From positions 930,001-994,000 of the forward strand of contig CP034120.1 in assembly GCA_003856375.1 (NCBI GenBank): a stretch of 64,000 bases of DNA. The letters are read 5' to 3'. The stretch is from Glaciecola amylolytica (lineage in GTDB: Bacteria; Bacteroidota; Bacteroidia; Flavobacteriales_D; Crocinitomicaceae). Positions 54,301-62,669 of this stretch are shown one piece after another. Under the pieces are notes generated by a model. That model was given only the letters and a program-made list of their open reading frames with translations. It was not told the origin of the DNA and did no database searches. A program made the translations under genes and the position numbers. How positions within the stretch are numbered: position 1 is the first letter of the stretch; each line of letters begins with the position of its first letter.

Positions 54301-56298
54301 GATCAAAATCTGGCTTTGCCCAATGCAACAAAAACCTATACATTGGAGGTAAAAGATTCCAATGGATGCAGGGCCAGAGATCAGGTGAATATTACTTATT
54401 CTCCACCGATAGTTGCTAACAGGCCACAGCTTGTAACTATTCCTGTGGGAGCTACGATTCCTAATTCTGTTTATATCCTTGGATCCGGAGGACTTCCTCC
54501 ATATACTTATCAGTGGTTTCCAAGTCAGGTATTTGTTGATCCAACGGTGTATAATCCAACTACACTTCCTTTGTATGAATCAGTTGTCCCAACCTTAAAA
54601 ATAACGGATTCAAGAGGGTGTAGCGCGACAGATAGTTGTGTGACTATTTTTAAAGTTTTGGGACAGGTTTCTCAACCAATAGTTACCCCGGATAACGATC
54701 CTTGTGAGGGAAAGGTACTTGATCTGAAAACGTATGGAAATGTATACGGAGGATTGGACTATATAACCGGGAACTATGCAACTATTCAGGATGCAGGTTC
54801 AATGGGACGTCGTCTTGGAAGGTTTAATAATTGCGGAACATATGTTGGAAACGTAACATACAACACTTATACTTTTAATCCTGCACCGCTATCCCAGTCA
54901 GGAACGAAGTATTATTTTGGCTCAGGAGTAAACAATGTAACTATCACAGTAGATCAGTCGTTTGAAGGAATTCATAATATATTTAATTCAACTTACACTT
55001 TTCCTTCAAAAGATGACAGTCGCAACAATCTGTTACCCATTGGTACAGATGCAATGATCTATGTAGGATCCGATCAACTTTTACATAAAATTGTCTGGGA
55101 AACGAATGGTAATATGTGGAGATGGAATCATTACCTGATCACTCCGCAAGGGGGCTGGGGAGCCGTTCGGGCAGAAGGCTGGCTGGCTGTCAATTCGGCA
55201 CAAACGAAGGTCTATTTTAAGGGAACTGACCAGAAAATGTACCAGATGATCATGCCGCTTACAGCTTCACCTTTAATTCAGCAATTGAATTTACCGGTAG
55301 GTATGAATGTGAAAAGTGATATCATTTGGCGTCAGGATGGAGTATTTTTTATCGGAGATGATAATTACATCCATCGTTTCAATCCTACAACGAATGTTTA
55401 TGATTCAATGCTTCCTTCGAGTGCCTATGGTGGATTAACTGTTGTGGGACATCTGGCAGCAGCAACTTATCCACAGACACACCTGACATTTTTAAATTCA
55501 GATAATAAAGTTCGTTACCTGTATGAATCTCCGGGTTGGCAAATTGGAGCCATTTCAGGAACGATTAGTACGGGAGAAACAATGATTGATCCACAAAATG
55601 GTGATGTTTATTACAAAACGGTAACGAACCAAATCGAAACACTTTCCTGGAATAACACCACGAAGGCGTACGGAGGTCAAACACTCATCACAGCTTCGAA
55701 TGATCCGAACTATTCCGTAGATGGATATATGGTAAAAGATCCGGGAATGGACAGAATCTTTTATAAAGATATGGCCGGCCGGATGGCAAATATTTACAAG
55801 TCTGGCGGAGTGTGGTATGCTTTTCCTTTTGACTACAACATGACGGACGTTGCCGGTGATATTCGCCTGGTGGGTCAGGATCGTTTCTTCTACATCAATA
55901 AGGATAAATCAGTGCATGAAGTAACATATACGCAGACTGGGTGGTATGACAGAGCTGTATCCGTAGTGTTGCCAAGAAATGTAAAAGGATGTAGCTACAA
56001 TTACAAGAGCTTGTTTCAGGATGGAGAGGAGTTCTCTGATGTATCTGAATCGATCTTTAAAGTGTACCCCAATCCGGCCAATACTAAACTTGATATCGAG
56101 TATGTTACGGAAATCTCCGGAAATTACACGATTACGTTGATGGATGTAACTTCAAGAATAGTGAAGGAAATCGTATTGGACAAGAATCAGGAGTACCTTG
56201 AAATGGATCTTAAAGAACAGGTGGAAGGGGTTTACTTTGTGAATCTTTTCCGTGACGGTACGTTGATCGAAAACAAAAAAATCATAATACAACATTGA
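51379..56298 (+). CDS. Very large T9SS-secreted subtilisin-like protease
   Basis: 1639 residues. Signal peptide to about 20. A propeptide-like region leads to the S8 catalytic domain: Asp in VLDDGVDLQHPEF (D234), His in GDIHGTRVAGVLGA (H280) and Ser in NGTSYASPYAAALMG (S452). After about 540 come a string of beta-sandwich (PKD/Ig-like) domains to about 1130, then a segment with repeated blades (VYVGSDQLLHKIVWETNG-type, KVYFKGTDQKMYQM, GVFFIGDDNYIHRF, DVYYKTVTNQIETLSW), probably a propeller. From about 1560, a type A sorting domain: FKVYPNPANTKLDIEYV, then YFVNLFRDGTLIENKKIII. All three catalytic residues are in place. Likely a surface or secreted protease. Monocistronic. Confidence 0.9.
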   Translation: MKKKLLLFFLLFVNAGIAQFSCTLDGVEMNFELVKNKIFVQYNESVERPYMGDWFGNDMMNIAASGEPENHKQIIKLNQNYTQAQIKTLLELLNKSPYIKLASALVTHGDITVALTNQLIVKVKSGVSEKDLDDLFKASEIINNGTIGDLTNHLLISIPKNKMLAQFTGIGLLKATDFFEFVEPNFIMFVQQYAFNDPLYSSQYAHSKVEASNAWNKMGALAGGSPNIVIAVLDDGVDLQHPEFSGKLINGFDASFDSISASGQTVLNTFGGPLVKGDIHGTRVAGVLGAKGNNGVGLVGLAYNCKIMPIRVGETSGSILITNTLILRNAIHYAYNNGADVITNSWGNALPSTLLSNEITFASTLGRQGKGCPIFFASGNNSSTTITYPASVPAAIAVGATTSADMKASYSDYSLGLDIAAPGDGVITTDRVDMYGDTIGATGSYTTINGTSYASPYAAALMGLILSVKPSLTQTEARQIIESTCDKVGGYSYTANGGYPVPSGSWSNELGYGRINAEAAITKALLNVVTTGSFVATITQPTVNCYWNDKPAISAYFDLQISGGSPDLYHWDGQTGTGYKSFAINYWDGPANTNPQPSPYVVDGPSHPNSTYYTQNTIGLASGNKRIYLDFPPGTSFPFQTDIYLDIYSPAGHNYVTVHVSVDYAPTIAMLPQVNRCNFGVLYTANAVTGVSTPTGSTYSWALGNYPSTAANIDYATDPKYPSIYVLTHDETITLSVTSPFGCTTSKSTLVKVGNIKANPAPAPVKKCSLGGWFMIGPSSVTGNIGFTTFQWTAAPGLSPTNSINTIINPAIAGLGLHYYTLTATDANGCTATFVYEVDIQAPQATVNLTADYNNGCPGHDVNITGNINGPYGIYYDINYLSGSTLLPTVLITPTLSKTTVSPYATTVYQFSAKDPYGCPVASSIAIGVQNNYTLAANAGPDTYSCAPDLKTITGSASGGTPPYDYLWVEPSVYDQNLALPNATKTYTLEVKDSNGCRARDQVNITYSPPIVANRPQLVTIPVGATIPNSVYILGSGGLPPYTYQWFPSQVFVDPTVYNPTTLPLYESVVPTLKITDSRGCSATDSCVTIFKVLGQVSQPIVTPDNDPCEGKVLDLKTYGNVYGGLDYITGNYATIQDAGSMGRRLGRFNNCGTYVGNVTYNTYTFNPAPLSQSGTKYYFGSGVNNVTITVDQSFEGIHNIFNSTYTFPSKDDSRNNLLPIGTDAMIYVGSDQLLHKIVWETNGNMWRWNHYLITPQGGWGAVRAEGWLAVNSAQTKVYFKGTDQKMYQMIMPLTASPLIQQLNLPVGMNVKSDIIWRQDGVFFIGDDNYIHRFNPTTNVYDSMLPSSAYGGLTVVGHLAAATYPQTHLTFLNSDNKVRYLYESPGWQIGAISGTISTGETMIDPQNGDVYYKTVTNQIETLSWNNTTKAYGGQTLITASNDPNYSVDGYMVKDPGMDRIFYKDMAGRMANIYKSGGVWYAFPFDYNMTDVAGDIRLVGQDRFFYINKDKSVHEVTYTQTGWYDRAVSVVLPRNVKGCSYNYKSLFQDGEEFSDVSESIFKVYPNPANTKLDIEYVTEISGNYTITLMDVTSRIVKEIVLDKNQEYLEMDLKEQVEGVYFVNLFRDGTLIENKKIIIQH

Positions 56299-56345
56299 TA
56301 TTTTAAAGTCCAAAAGTTCGAGATCTCAATCTACAGATTCACAAA

Positions 56346-56381
56346 AGAAAAAAGCATTACGAAAGTGATGCTTTTTTCTTT
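56346..56381 (+). terminator. Terminator hairpin after the protease
   Basis: AGAAAAAAGCATTAC and GTGATGCTTTTTTCT pair around GAAA and run into a T tract. It is directly followed by CAGAGTGAGAACGAAGAG, a short remnant of the dispersed repeat (copy K, 56382-56400). Confidence 0.8.
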
Positions 56382-56457
56382 TCAGAGTGAGAACGAAGAG
56401 CAGGTAAATGCGTAATTGCTTTTACCCGTTATTTAGACTATTGATTCGCTGAATCAA

Positions 56458-57291
56458 TTACTTATTTCCAAACATATAAGAAAGCCCGATGGAGAAATTC
56501 GTCATCTTGTTTTCTGCTAAGAAATCACTTGATTGATGCTGGTCTGAGGTTGTGTCATAAGCGATTTGGCCGTTTTGTTTATGAACAATATTGTTAATGC
56601 GGGTTAGAAGCGTATTCCTGAATAGCTGCTTGCTAAAGGCGAATTGGATGCCGAATATTGCTCGTTTCTTTGTCGACCAGGCCAGTGAAAACCCGATTGT
56701 TCCGTTGAAGAAAATATTTTCCAGCGGAGTTCTTGAGTAGTTATAGCGGCTATTGGTTGTTTCATGACTGACCCTGTAATTTAAGAAGTTCTCACTATCA
56801 GTGAAGTTTGATCCTTCTACAGTTTGGCGGTGAAAAAGTATTTTGGTATCCAGACCAATTTTCGGAAAGAGGGTAAAACCCTTGCCTAACTCGATTCGAT
56901 GGACATAATGTAATGGCAGAATTACATTTGCGATGCTGGAACGAGCAGGATTCAATTTAAACGTATTCTTTTCAGATGGAATACCTGATAAGGTGAAATT
57001 AAATTCATTATTTAAAAGCATCAGTTCAACTCCAATTCCGAATTCCAGACCACAGTTTTTGATGAAATTCATTTGTGAATACTGTACAGTAATTCCTTGA
57101 TTCCTGCGTACATAATCGTATGGCCTGTCTTGCGTCAAAAATTGACTGATATACAAATCACTTGCTTTTGGTTTAGCATAACTACTGTATGTAATTCCAA
57201 ACGATTTATACTCATTGATTTTTACAGGAGTTTCCTGAGCTTTTGCCGAAGCAGTTATCAGCATGAAAGAGACAATTGAATAATATTTCAT
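56458..57291 (-). CDS. Predicted outer-membrane beta-barrel protein
   Basis: 277 residues with a signal peptide (about 1-18, ITASAKAQ). The mature part has alternating amphipathic strands with aromatic ends (YGITYSSYAKPKASD-type: SFGITYSSYAK; LEFGIGVELMLLNNEF; FSIGLSYMFGNK at the very C-terminus), so it is most likely a small barrel protein of the type common in Bacteroidota. No enzymatic motif. Divergent, 102 bp from the TPR regulator at 57394; the shared region has two TTTGTAC motifs (57349 and 57362). Confidence 0.7.
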   Translation of the reverse strand: MKYYSIVSFMLITASAKAQETPVKINEYKSFGITYSSYAKPKASDLYISQFLTQDRPYDYVRRNQGITVQYSQMNFIKNCGLEFGIGVELMLLNNEFNFTLSGIPSEKNTFKLNPARSSIANVILPLHYVHRIELGKGFTLFPKIGLDTKILFHRQTVEGSNFTDSENFLNYRVSHETTNSRYNYSRTPLENIFFNGTIGFSLAWSTKKRAIFGIQFAFSKQLFRNTLLTRINNIVHKQNGQIAYDTTSDQHQSSDFLAENKMTNFSIGLSYMFGNK

Positions 57292-57393
57292 AGGTTGTTT
57301 TTTTTCAAACCTAGCTCGAATAATTCACTTCTGACGGGGGTGTACACCATTTGTACTCCTATTTGTACCAAAAATCTTTTCTAATTTCACCAA

Positions 57394-59283
57394 ATGCATC
57401 GACTCTGCTTTTTACTCTTATTTCAATGTGTGTTTATTGGAAAACTGCCTGGACAAAATCAGTTCAATCAACAACACGAAAAATTCATTCGTTTGCACAG
57501 AAGTGCGGATGCTGATACACTACTGGCCATTCTTCAAATCGAGGAAAAATTAATCAGACAGAAGAAACTGATTCCTTTAAAACAGTACGAAGCCAAATTA
57601 GCATTAGATCGAGGAATCTATTTCTATATGCTCTTTGAATACTCGAAGTGTATTGCTCCCTTTGAACGCGCTGAGAAATTAAACGGCCTGACATCCGATC
57701 GGGACAAGATATTACTCTATAGTTACCTTGGTGTGAGCTACCAGCAAGTGTCGAATAATTTTAAGAAAGCTCATTTGTTTTTAGATAAAGCAATTGACTT
57801 AGCCGAAAAGAAAAAGAACTACGACTTACTTGCAAGCGCTATAATGAAGAAAACGTTTATTTATTATAGTCAGGGTCAATTCGCTCAGGGCATTCGTTTC
57901 CTCGAATCGTTCAATCAGAAAAAAAAGAAATACCTGGCTATTGAACGTAGATCAAATATTCACGGTATGCTGGCTCAGGGTTACCACAAACTAGGAAATC
58001 ATTCTAAAAGTTACACCCATTTCACATCGGCAATCGAACTGGCAGAGAAAACAAATAATGTTCAATTAATTGCCGATCAGTATTCCGGTTTCATGAACTA
58101 TTTCATTGGCAAAGATCGTTATAGGGAAGGAAAAGAATGGGCTCTTCGTACCATCAGCTTAGTGAAAGACAAACCGGAATTGGAAGGAAGACTAAATGAT
58201 TCCTATGCTGCTTTAGGACAGATTTATTCGTCATTGAATAAACAGGATTCAGCTTTGTACTATGTGAATCTTTCCCATGAATATGCGCTCAAAACAGGTG
58301 ATAAAGAAAAATTGTGTTTTTCATACAGTGCATTGGGAAATGTTTATTATGATAAGAAGGAATACGCAAAAGCACTCGTCTTTCTGCTGAAATCGCTGGA
58401 GTATGAGGAGCAGATGTACGGGATAAAAGATTTGGGAGTCTCTTATAACAATATTGGTGCGGCGTATCTCGACATGAAGAATTATCCGCAAGCGATCGCC
58501 TATTTTAACAAATCCAGAGAACAAGCTTATCTGGAAGGAAGTATTGACGCTTTATACTTAAGTTATGATAATTTATCGGAGGCACATCGCAGATCCGGAA
58601 ATTTTGAACAAGTAATAGCGTTGAAAGATTCCGCATTTTTGTATTACGATAGTTTGAATAATATCGAATATAACCGGGAGCTCCTTCACCTGGAAGTCCG
58701 TTATGAAACAAAGCTCAAAGAACAGGAGAATAAACTGCTCAAACTGGAAGTAAAACGGCAAAATGATTTAAGGGAAAAAGAACAAAAAGCGCGGAGATTC
58801 ACCATCTTACTGGGGCTTGTTTTAGTATTGTTATTGTCAGGAGTCGTTTACATTCTGTTCATTAAAAACAAGTTGAGAAAAAGTAAGGTTGCTGAAGCGG
58901 ATGCTAAAATTCAGAACCAAAAACTGGAAGAGGAATTACTTGTCCAACGCCTCAATTTGCTCACCGAAGAAATAAACAAGAAGAATAAGCTGATTCAATT
59001 ATTGGAAAGCGGGGAAAATTCCGCGCTTGAAGAAAACTTAATCAATAAAGTGACTTTGGAAAACGACTGGCTGGCTTTTATGTCCGAGTTTGATAAAATA
59101 CACGGTGGTTACCTGTCGGAATTGAAACGTCAGTTTCCGACACTTACAACACCTAATCTGCGCCTTGCAGCATTGGTCAAGTTGGAGTTTTCAAACAAAG
59201 AAATAGCCAATATCATGTGTATTACTGAAAACGGAGTAAAAAAAGCAAAACAACGTTTAAAAGAAAGAATAAAAATGGACTGA
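57394..59283 (+). CDS. TPR sensor/regulator with membrane helix and C-terminal helix-turn-helix
   Basis: 629 residues. Signal-like hydrophobic start (1-19), then about 430 residues of TPRs (YSYLGVSYQQVSNNFKKAH, SALGNVYYDKKEYAKALVFL, NNIGAAYLDMKNYPQAIAYF), a membrane helix near 469-490 (FTILLGLVLVLLLSGVVYIL), a long coiled coil, and a C-terminal HTH resembling the SpoE/LuxR-like type (LRLAALVKLEFSNKEIANIM, then ENGVKKAKQRLKERI). Such TPR-TM-HTH proteins in Bacteroidota are one-component regulators that look outward and bind DNA inside. Target unknown; the divergent barrel gene is a candidate. Confidence 0.85.
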   Translation: MHRLCFLLLFQCVFIGKLPGQNQFNQQHEKFIRLHRSADADTLLAILQIEEKLIRQKKLIPLKQYEAKLALDRGIYFYMLFEYSKCIAPFERAEKLNGLTSDRDKILLYSYLGVSYQQVSNNFKKAHLFLDKAIDLAEKKKNYDLLASAIMKKTFIYYSQGQFAQGIRFLESFNQKKKKYLAIERRSNIHGMLAQGYHKLGNHSKSYTHFTSAIELAEKTNNVQLIADQYSGFMNYFIGKDRYREGKEWALRTISLVKDKPELEGRLNDSYAALGQIYSSLNKQDSALYYVNLSHEYALKTGDKEKLCFSYSALGNVYYDKKEYAKALVFLLKSLEYEEQMYGIKDLGVSYNNIGAAYLDMKNYPQAIAYFNKSREQAYLEGSIDALYLSYDNLSEAHRRSGNFEQVIALKDSAFLYYDSLNNIEYNRELLHLEVRYETKLKEQENKLLKLEVKRQNDLREKEQKARRFTILLGLVLVLLLSGVVYILFIKNKLRKSKVAEADAKIQNQKLEEELLVQRLNLLTEEINKKNKLIQLLESGENSALEENLINKVTLENDWLAFMSEFDKIHGGYLSELKRQFPTLTTPNLRLAALVKLEFSNKEIANIMCITENGVKKAKQRLKERIKMD

Positions 59284-59299
59284 GTTTGGTGTTTTTCCT

Positions 59300-59395
59300 C
59301 TCTCTTCACTCACACTCCAACTCACATGATTATTGGACTTTTCTCTTTTCAGGGATGCGTTTGAGCATTGAGAATGGGATAGGAGTGATCTCCAT
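59300..59395 (+). repeat. Dispersed intergenic repeat, copy L (divergent)
   Basis: CTCTCTTCACTCACACTCCA and TTTTCTCTTTTCAGGGATGC, TTGAGCATTGAGAATGGGAT form the first hairpin module in degenerate form. It lies in the 378-bp gene-free stretch 59284-59661. The second and third modules are missing. Confidence 0.5.
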
Positions 59396-59426
59396 CAAAA
59401 ATCAAAATTGACACCCTTTAGAATCG

Positions 59427-59461
59427 CAAAAAGCTTCATAGAAATGTGAGGCTTTTTCTTT
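59427..59461 (+). terminator. Terminator-like hairpin
   Basis: AAAAAGCTTCATAGAAATGTGAGGCTTTTTC forms a 12-bp stem with small mismatches (shown here as arms AAAAAGCTTCAT and GTGAGGCTTTTT). It resembles the hairpin at 337-366. The rest of the stretch, 59462-59661, has no gene; the next promoter must lie there. Confidence 0.6.
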
Positions 59462-59661
59462 TCCGGAAAGATTCAGATCAGGTTGTGATTCAATTTCCGG
59501 ATATGTTAAATGCGAATTCGTATCAATAAATGATTAGGTTTCCAGGATAATTAGGGCTATCTTCCAGAAAGAACACCACTATTATATCCGGGTAAGGATA
59601 GATTGAGCAGATGATTTAATTGTCGTATCAATTTGAAGAGTATTAACCAATATTTGAAAGT

Positions 59662-61014
59662 ATGGAAGTTAATTACCCACTGAAACGGACCGTTTTTTTC
59701 TATATGCATCATCCATTACTAATCCTGGTCACGATTCTCTTTTTCAATCAGGAGATCCTTGCACAGGAGAAAAAAACGTTTTTAAATGCGGAGGAGAGTG
59801 ATCCAGTAAAAATGGGGTGGATGACCGGTTTTCCACCACCCGCAGACCGGATCGTTTATTTTGCCGACGGAAGCTTTTTTCAATTTCCGGCTTTGAGATG
59901 GAGCGTTGCTCACATGCGGCAGTTTATGCCAACGGTCAATGTTCCGAAAGGTTTGGGAGCTGCAAGTAATATTTCGGAGAACTTGTATCCGGGCATGGAT
60001 GAAATCACATTCACACCTCTGGGTTCCACGTCAAAAATGACCCTGAAAGAATCCTTGTCACAAACCTATGCGGACGGAATCATTGTGATGCACAAAGGAA
60101 CAATCGTTTACGAAAAGTATTTTGGTGCACTGAAAGCAGATGGTCAGCATGCGGCGATGTCTGTCACAAAATCAATCGTGGGGACATTGGGCATTTTACT
60201 CGTGTATGAAGGATTGATCGATCCAGCTAAAAAAGTCTCGTTTTACGTTCCCGAACTGGCAAATTCTGCCTTTGGAGATGCAACGGTAAGAGAAGTACTT
60301 GATATGACGACGGCTCTGCAGTTTAGTGAAGATTATGCGGATCCGAATGCTGAGATCTGGCAATTTTCCGCTGCCGGAAATCCGCTCCCCAAACCAAAAG
60401 GATATGAAGGGCCAAGAACTTATTATGAATACCTGCCTTTGGTGAAAAAGAAGGGAGAACACGGAACTGCTTTTGGATACAAAACAGTCAATTCGGATGT
60501 GTTGGGATGGATCATTTCCAGAATTACAGGAAAATCAGTTGCGGAAGTGCTTTCTGAGAAAATCTGGAAGAAAATGGGAGCCGGACAGGATGCTTATTTT
60601 TCGGTGGATGAATCCGGAATTCCTTTTGCGGGAGGCGGATTCAATATGGGATTGCGGGATATGGCGCGCTTCGGAGAATTAATCCGGAACGATGGATTTG
60701 CGAACGGACAACAGATTATTCCGAAAGAAGCAATAGAAGACATCAAAAAAGGAGGCGACAAAGCAAACTTTGAAAAAGCAGGTTATGCGCTTCTCAAAGG
60801 CTGGAGTTATCGAAATATGTGGTGGATCACAAACAATGAGAATGGCGCTTTTTGCGCACGTGGTGTACACGGTCAAACAATTTATATCGATCCCAAAGCC
60901 GAAATGGTGCTCGTCAGATTTGCTTCAAATCCCGTTGCCGGCAATGCCGCAAATGATCCTTATTCGTTGCCGGCTTATCACGCGGTAGCAAAATTTCTCT
61001 TGAGTAAAAAGTAA
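59662..61014 (+). CDS. Exported serine hydrolase, beta-lactamase class C-like
   Basis: 450 residues. A signal segment (KR at 8-9, hydrophobic 20-30, then EILAQ) follows a long n-region. The catalytic SxxK motif is S167-V-T-K170 (AMSVTKSIVG), with a tyrosine motif GYKTVNSDVLG (Y273) and a late HGQTIYIDP block (KTG-like position). This fits the class C / 6-aminohexanoate-dimer-hydrolase group acting on ester or amide bonds outside the cytoplasm. An alternative ATG at 59704 would shorten the n-region. The gene is 18 bp before the barrel gene and is co-transcribed. Confidence 0.88.
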   Translation: MEVNYPLKRTVFFYMHHPLLILVTILFFNQEILAQEKKTFLNAEESDPVKMGWMTGFPPPADRIVYFADGSFFQFPALRWSVAHMRQFMPTVNVPKGLGAASNISENLYPGMDEITFTPLGSTSKMTLKESLSQTYADGIIVMHKGTIVYEKYFGALKADGQHAAMSVTKSIVGTLGILLVYEGLIDPAKKVSFYVPELANSAFGDATVREVLDMTTALQFSEDYADPNAEIWQFSAAGNPLPKPKGYEGPRTYYEYLPLVKKKGEHGTAFGYKTVNSDVLGWIISRITGKSVAEVLSEKIWKKMGAGQDAYFSVDESGIPFAGGGFNMGLRDMARFGELIRNDGFANGQQIIPKEAIEDIKKGGDKANFEKAGYALLKGWSYRNMWWITNNENGAFCARGVHGQTIYIDPKAEMVLVRFASNPVAGNAANDPYSLPAYHAVAKFLLSKK

Positions 61015-61032
61015 TCCTTAACGAAATAAGCT

Positions 61033-62433
61033 ATGAAAAAGTGCTGCTACATTTTGGTGCTGATTCTATTGACAGTGCCTTATTCCAGATCACAGGAAAA
61101 AGAAAAAAGCAACGAGGAAATGTCCATTTTCGAGTTTTTCACCTCCAAAAAGAAGAAAGCCGAAAAGAAAGACAAACCCGTAAAACAAAAGAAAGTCTAT
61201 ATCAGTGCGATTCCCGTGATTTCATCCAATCCGGTAGTTGGAGTAGCATACGGAGGTGTTGTAAATGGCGCTTTTGTGATCGGTGGTGATTATAAAACAA
61301 CCCGGTTTTCAGCCATTACTTTGTCGGGAGTGTATACAACGAATGAACAGTCTACTCTGGCGATTAAAAACTTTTTGTATTTCAAAGACGAAAAATGGAT
61401 TTTGCAGGGAAGTTTGAATTGGCGTATTTTCCCGATGTTTACCTGGGGAGTTGGTTCGGATACTCCGGATAAATGGGCGTCACAATTGGAGAATAACGGT
61501 TTTTCAATAGATCAGATGCTCTTGAAAAAAGTAGGAGATAATTGGTTTTTTGGCGGAGGAATCAACATCAATTATGTGTACGAACAATCCGATAACAACG
61601 TACAGCACGCGGTAGATTACATCGGAAGTAACCGAAATCAGGATGCGGTGCAGTTTTGGAATTCGGTTGACAAAACACTGCCTTTCGTGATCAAGGATTC
61701 ACAGATTCCCGGTTCTTTTGTTTCAGATTGGGGAAGTCAATCTTCGGAAGCTATTCAGGCGAAATATTTCAAAACTCCGTTTCAGCTTTATCCTTACGGA
61801 ACAGGAAAGTCTGTTTTCACCAACGGATTAAAAGTGGGTGTTACGCACGATTCCCGGGATAACATCAACACGCCAAGAAAAGGAGCATATTTCAACTTCA
61901 ATTACAATCTGTACATCAAAAACTTCGGAAATGATGAGAATTTTGGCGTTGGAAAAATTGATTACAGACAATATTTCATGCTTGGATCCTACAAAAACGT
62001 CATCGGGGTGCGCTCCTACATGGTATTTATGGCGGGAAATGGTCCTTACATCAACATGCCGGCAAACAATACCGATCCGAATTCAACCGGAACAAGAGGA
62101 ATTCCAGGATTCCGCTACAGAGGAGACAATTATGTTTCGGCAGAAGTGGAATACAGAAGACATATCTGGAAATTTATCAATGGAGTCGTTTTTGTCAATG
62201 CCCATTCACTGAGCGAAAAGAAAGAATACCTGATGGCGATGGGAGAACCATTAAAATACGACGGTAAATTTCGCTTTGTAAATCCGGGTTACGGACTTGG
62301 TTTGCGTTTTATTCTGAGTGAAAAATCGAGAACTACATTGAGTTTTGATTATGCCTGGAACAAATACAGTTTCACAACCAGTAAGGATTCCAAACGAGGC
62401 GAATTTTACATGAGTATGAATGCGGCTTTCTAA
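61033..62433 (+). CDS. Omp85/BamA-TamA-like outer-membrane protein without POTRA domains
   Basis: 466 residues, signal peptide to about 20. After a Lys-rich linker (residues 37-57), the protein goes directly into a barrel: strands such as SAITLSGVYTTNEQSTLAIK, GLKVGVTHDSRDNINTPRKG and IGVRSYMVFMAGNG, a GFRYRGDNYVSAEVEYRR block (like the VRGF motif of Omp85 loop 6) and the C-terminal aromatic strand FYMSMNAAF. POTRA domains are absent, as in the small surface-antigen-type members. It follows the serine hydrolase in an operon and may bring it, or its product, to the surface. Confidence 0.8.
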   Translation: MKKCCYILVLILLTVPYSRSQEKEKSNEEMSIFEFFTSKKKKAEKKDKPVKQKKVYISAIPVISSNPVVGVAYGGVVNGAFVIGGDYKTTRFSAITLSGVYTTNEQSTLAIKNFLYFKDEKWILQGSLNWRIFPMFTWGVGSDTPDKWASQLENNGFSIDQMLLKKVGDNWFFGGGININYVYEQSDNNVQHAVDYIGSNRNQDAVQFWNSVDKTLPFVIKDSQIPGSFVSDWGSQSSEAIQAKYFKTPFQLYPYGTGKSVFTNGLKVGVTHDSRDNINTPRKGAYFNFNYNLYIKNFGNDENFGVGKIDYRQYFMLGSYKNVIGVRSYMVFMAGNGPYINMPANNTDPNSTGTRGIPGFRYRGDNYVSAEVEYRRHIWKFINGVVFVNAHSLSEKKEYLMAMGEPLKYDGKFRFVNPGYGLGLRFILSEKSRTTLSFDYAWNKYSFTTSKDSKRGEFYMSMNAAF

Positions 62434-62669
62434 GTTTATTTCTCTTTTTTCAGCACAGACAAAATGAGCTTCCTTTGTTTCGGATGAATATTTTTTTGAT
62501 CCGTAAAAATTATCCTGAATCGACCTATTTTGCTTACTTCATGAGAGTTACAAGCCGGATAAATTTCTGTAAAAGCGGATAAATAATTTAAAATTCGCTT
62601 GTTATTTTAACTTTTAATAATAATTTCATCACCGAAAGCCGAAATAACTTTTTGTAACACACTATTCAC

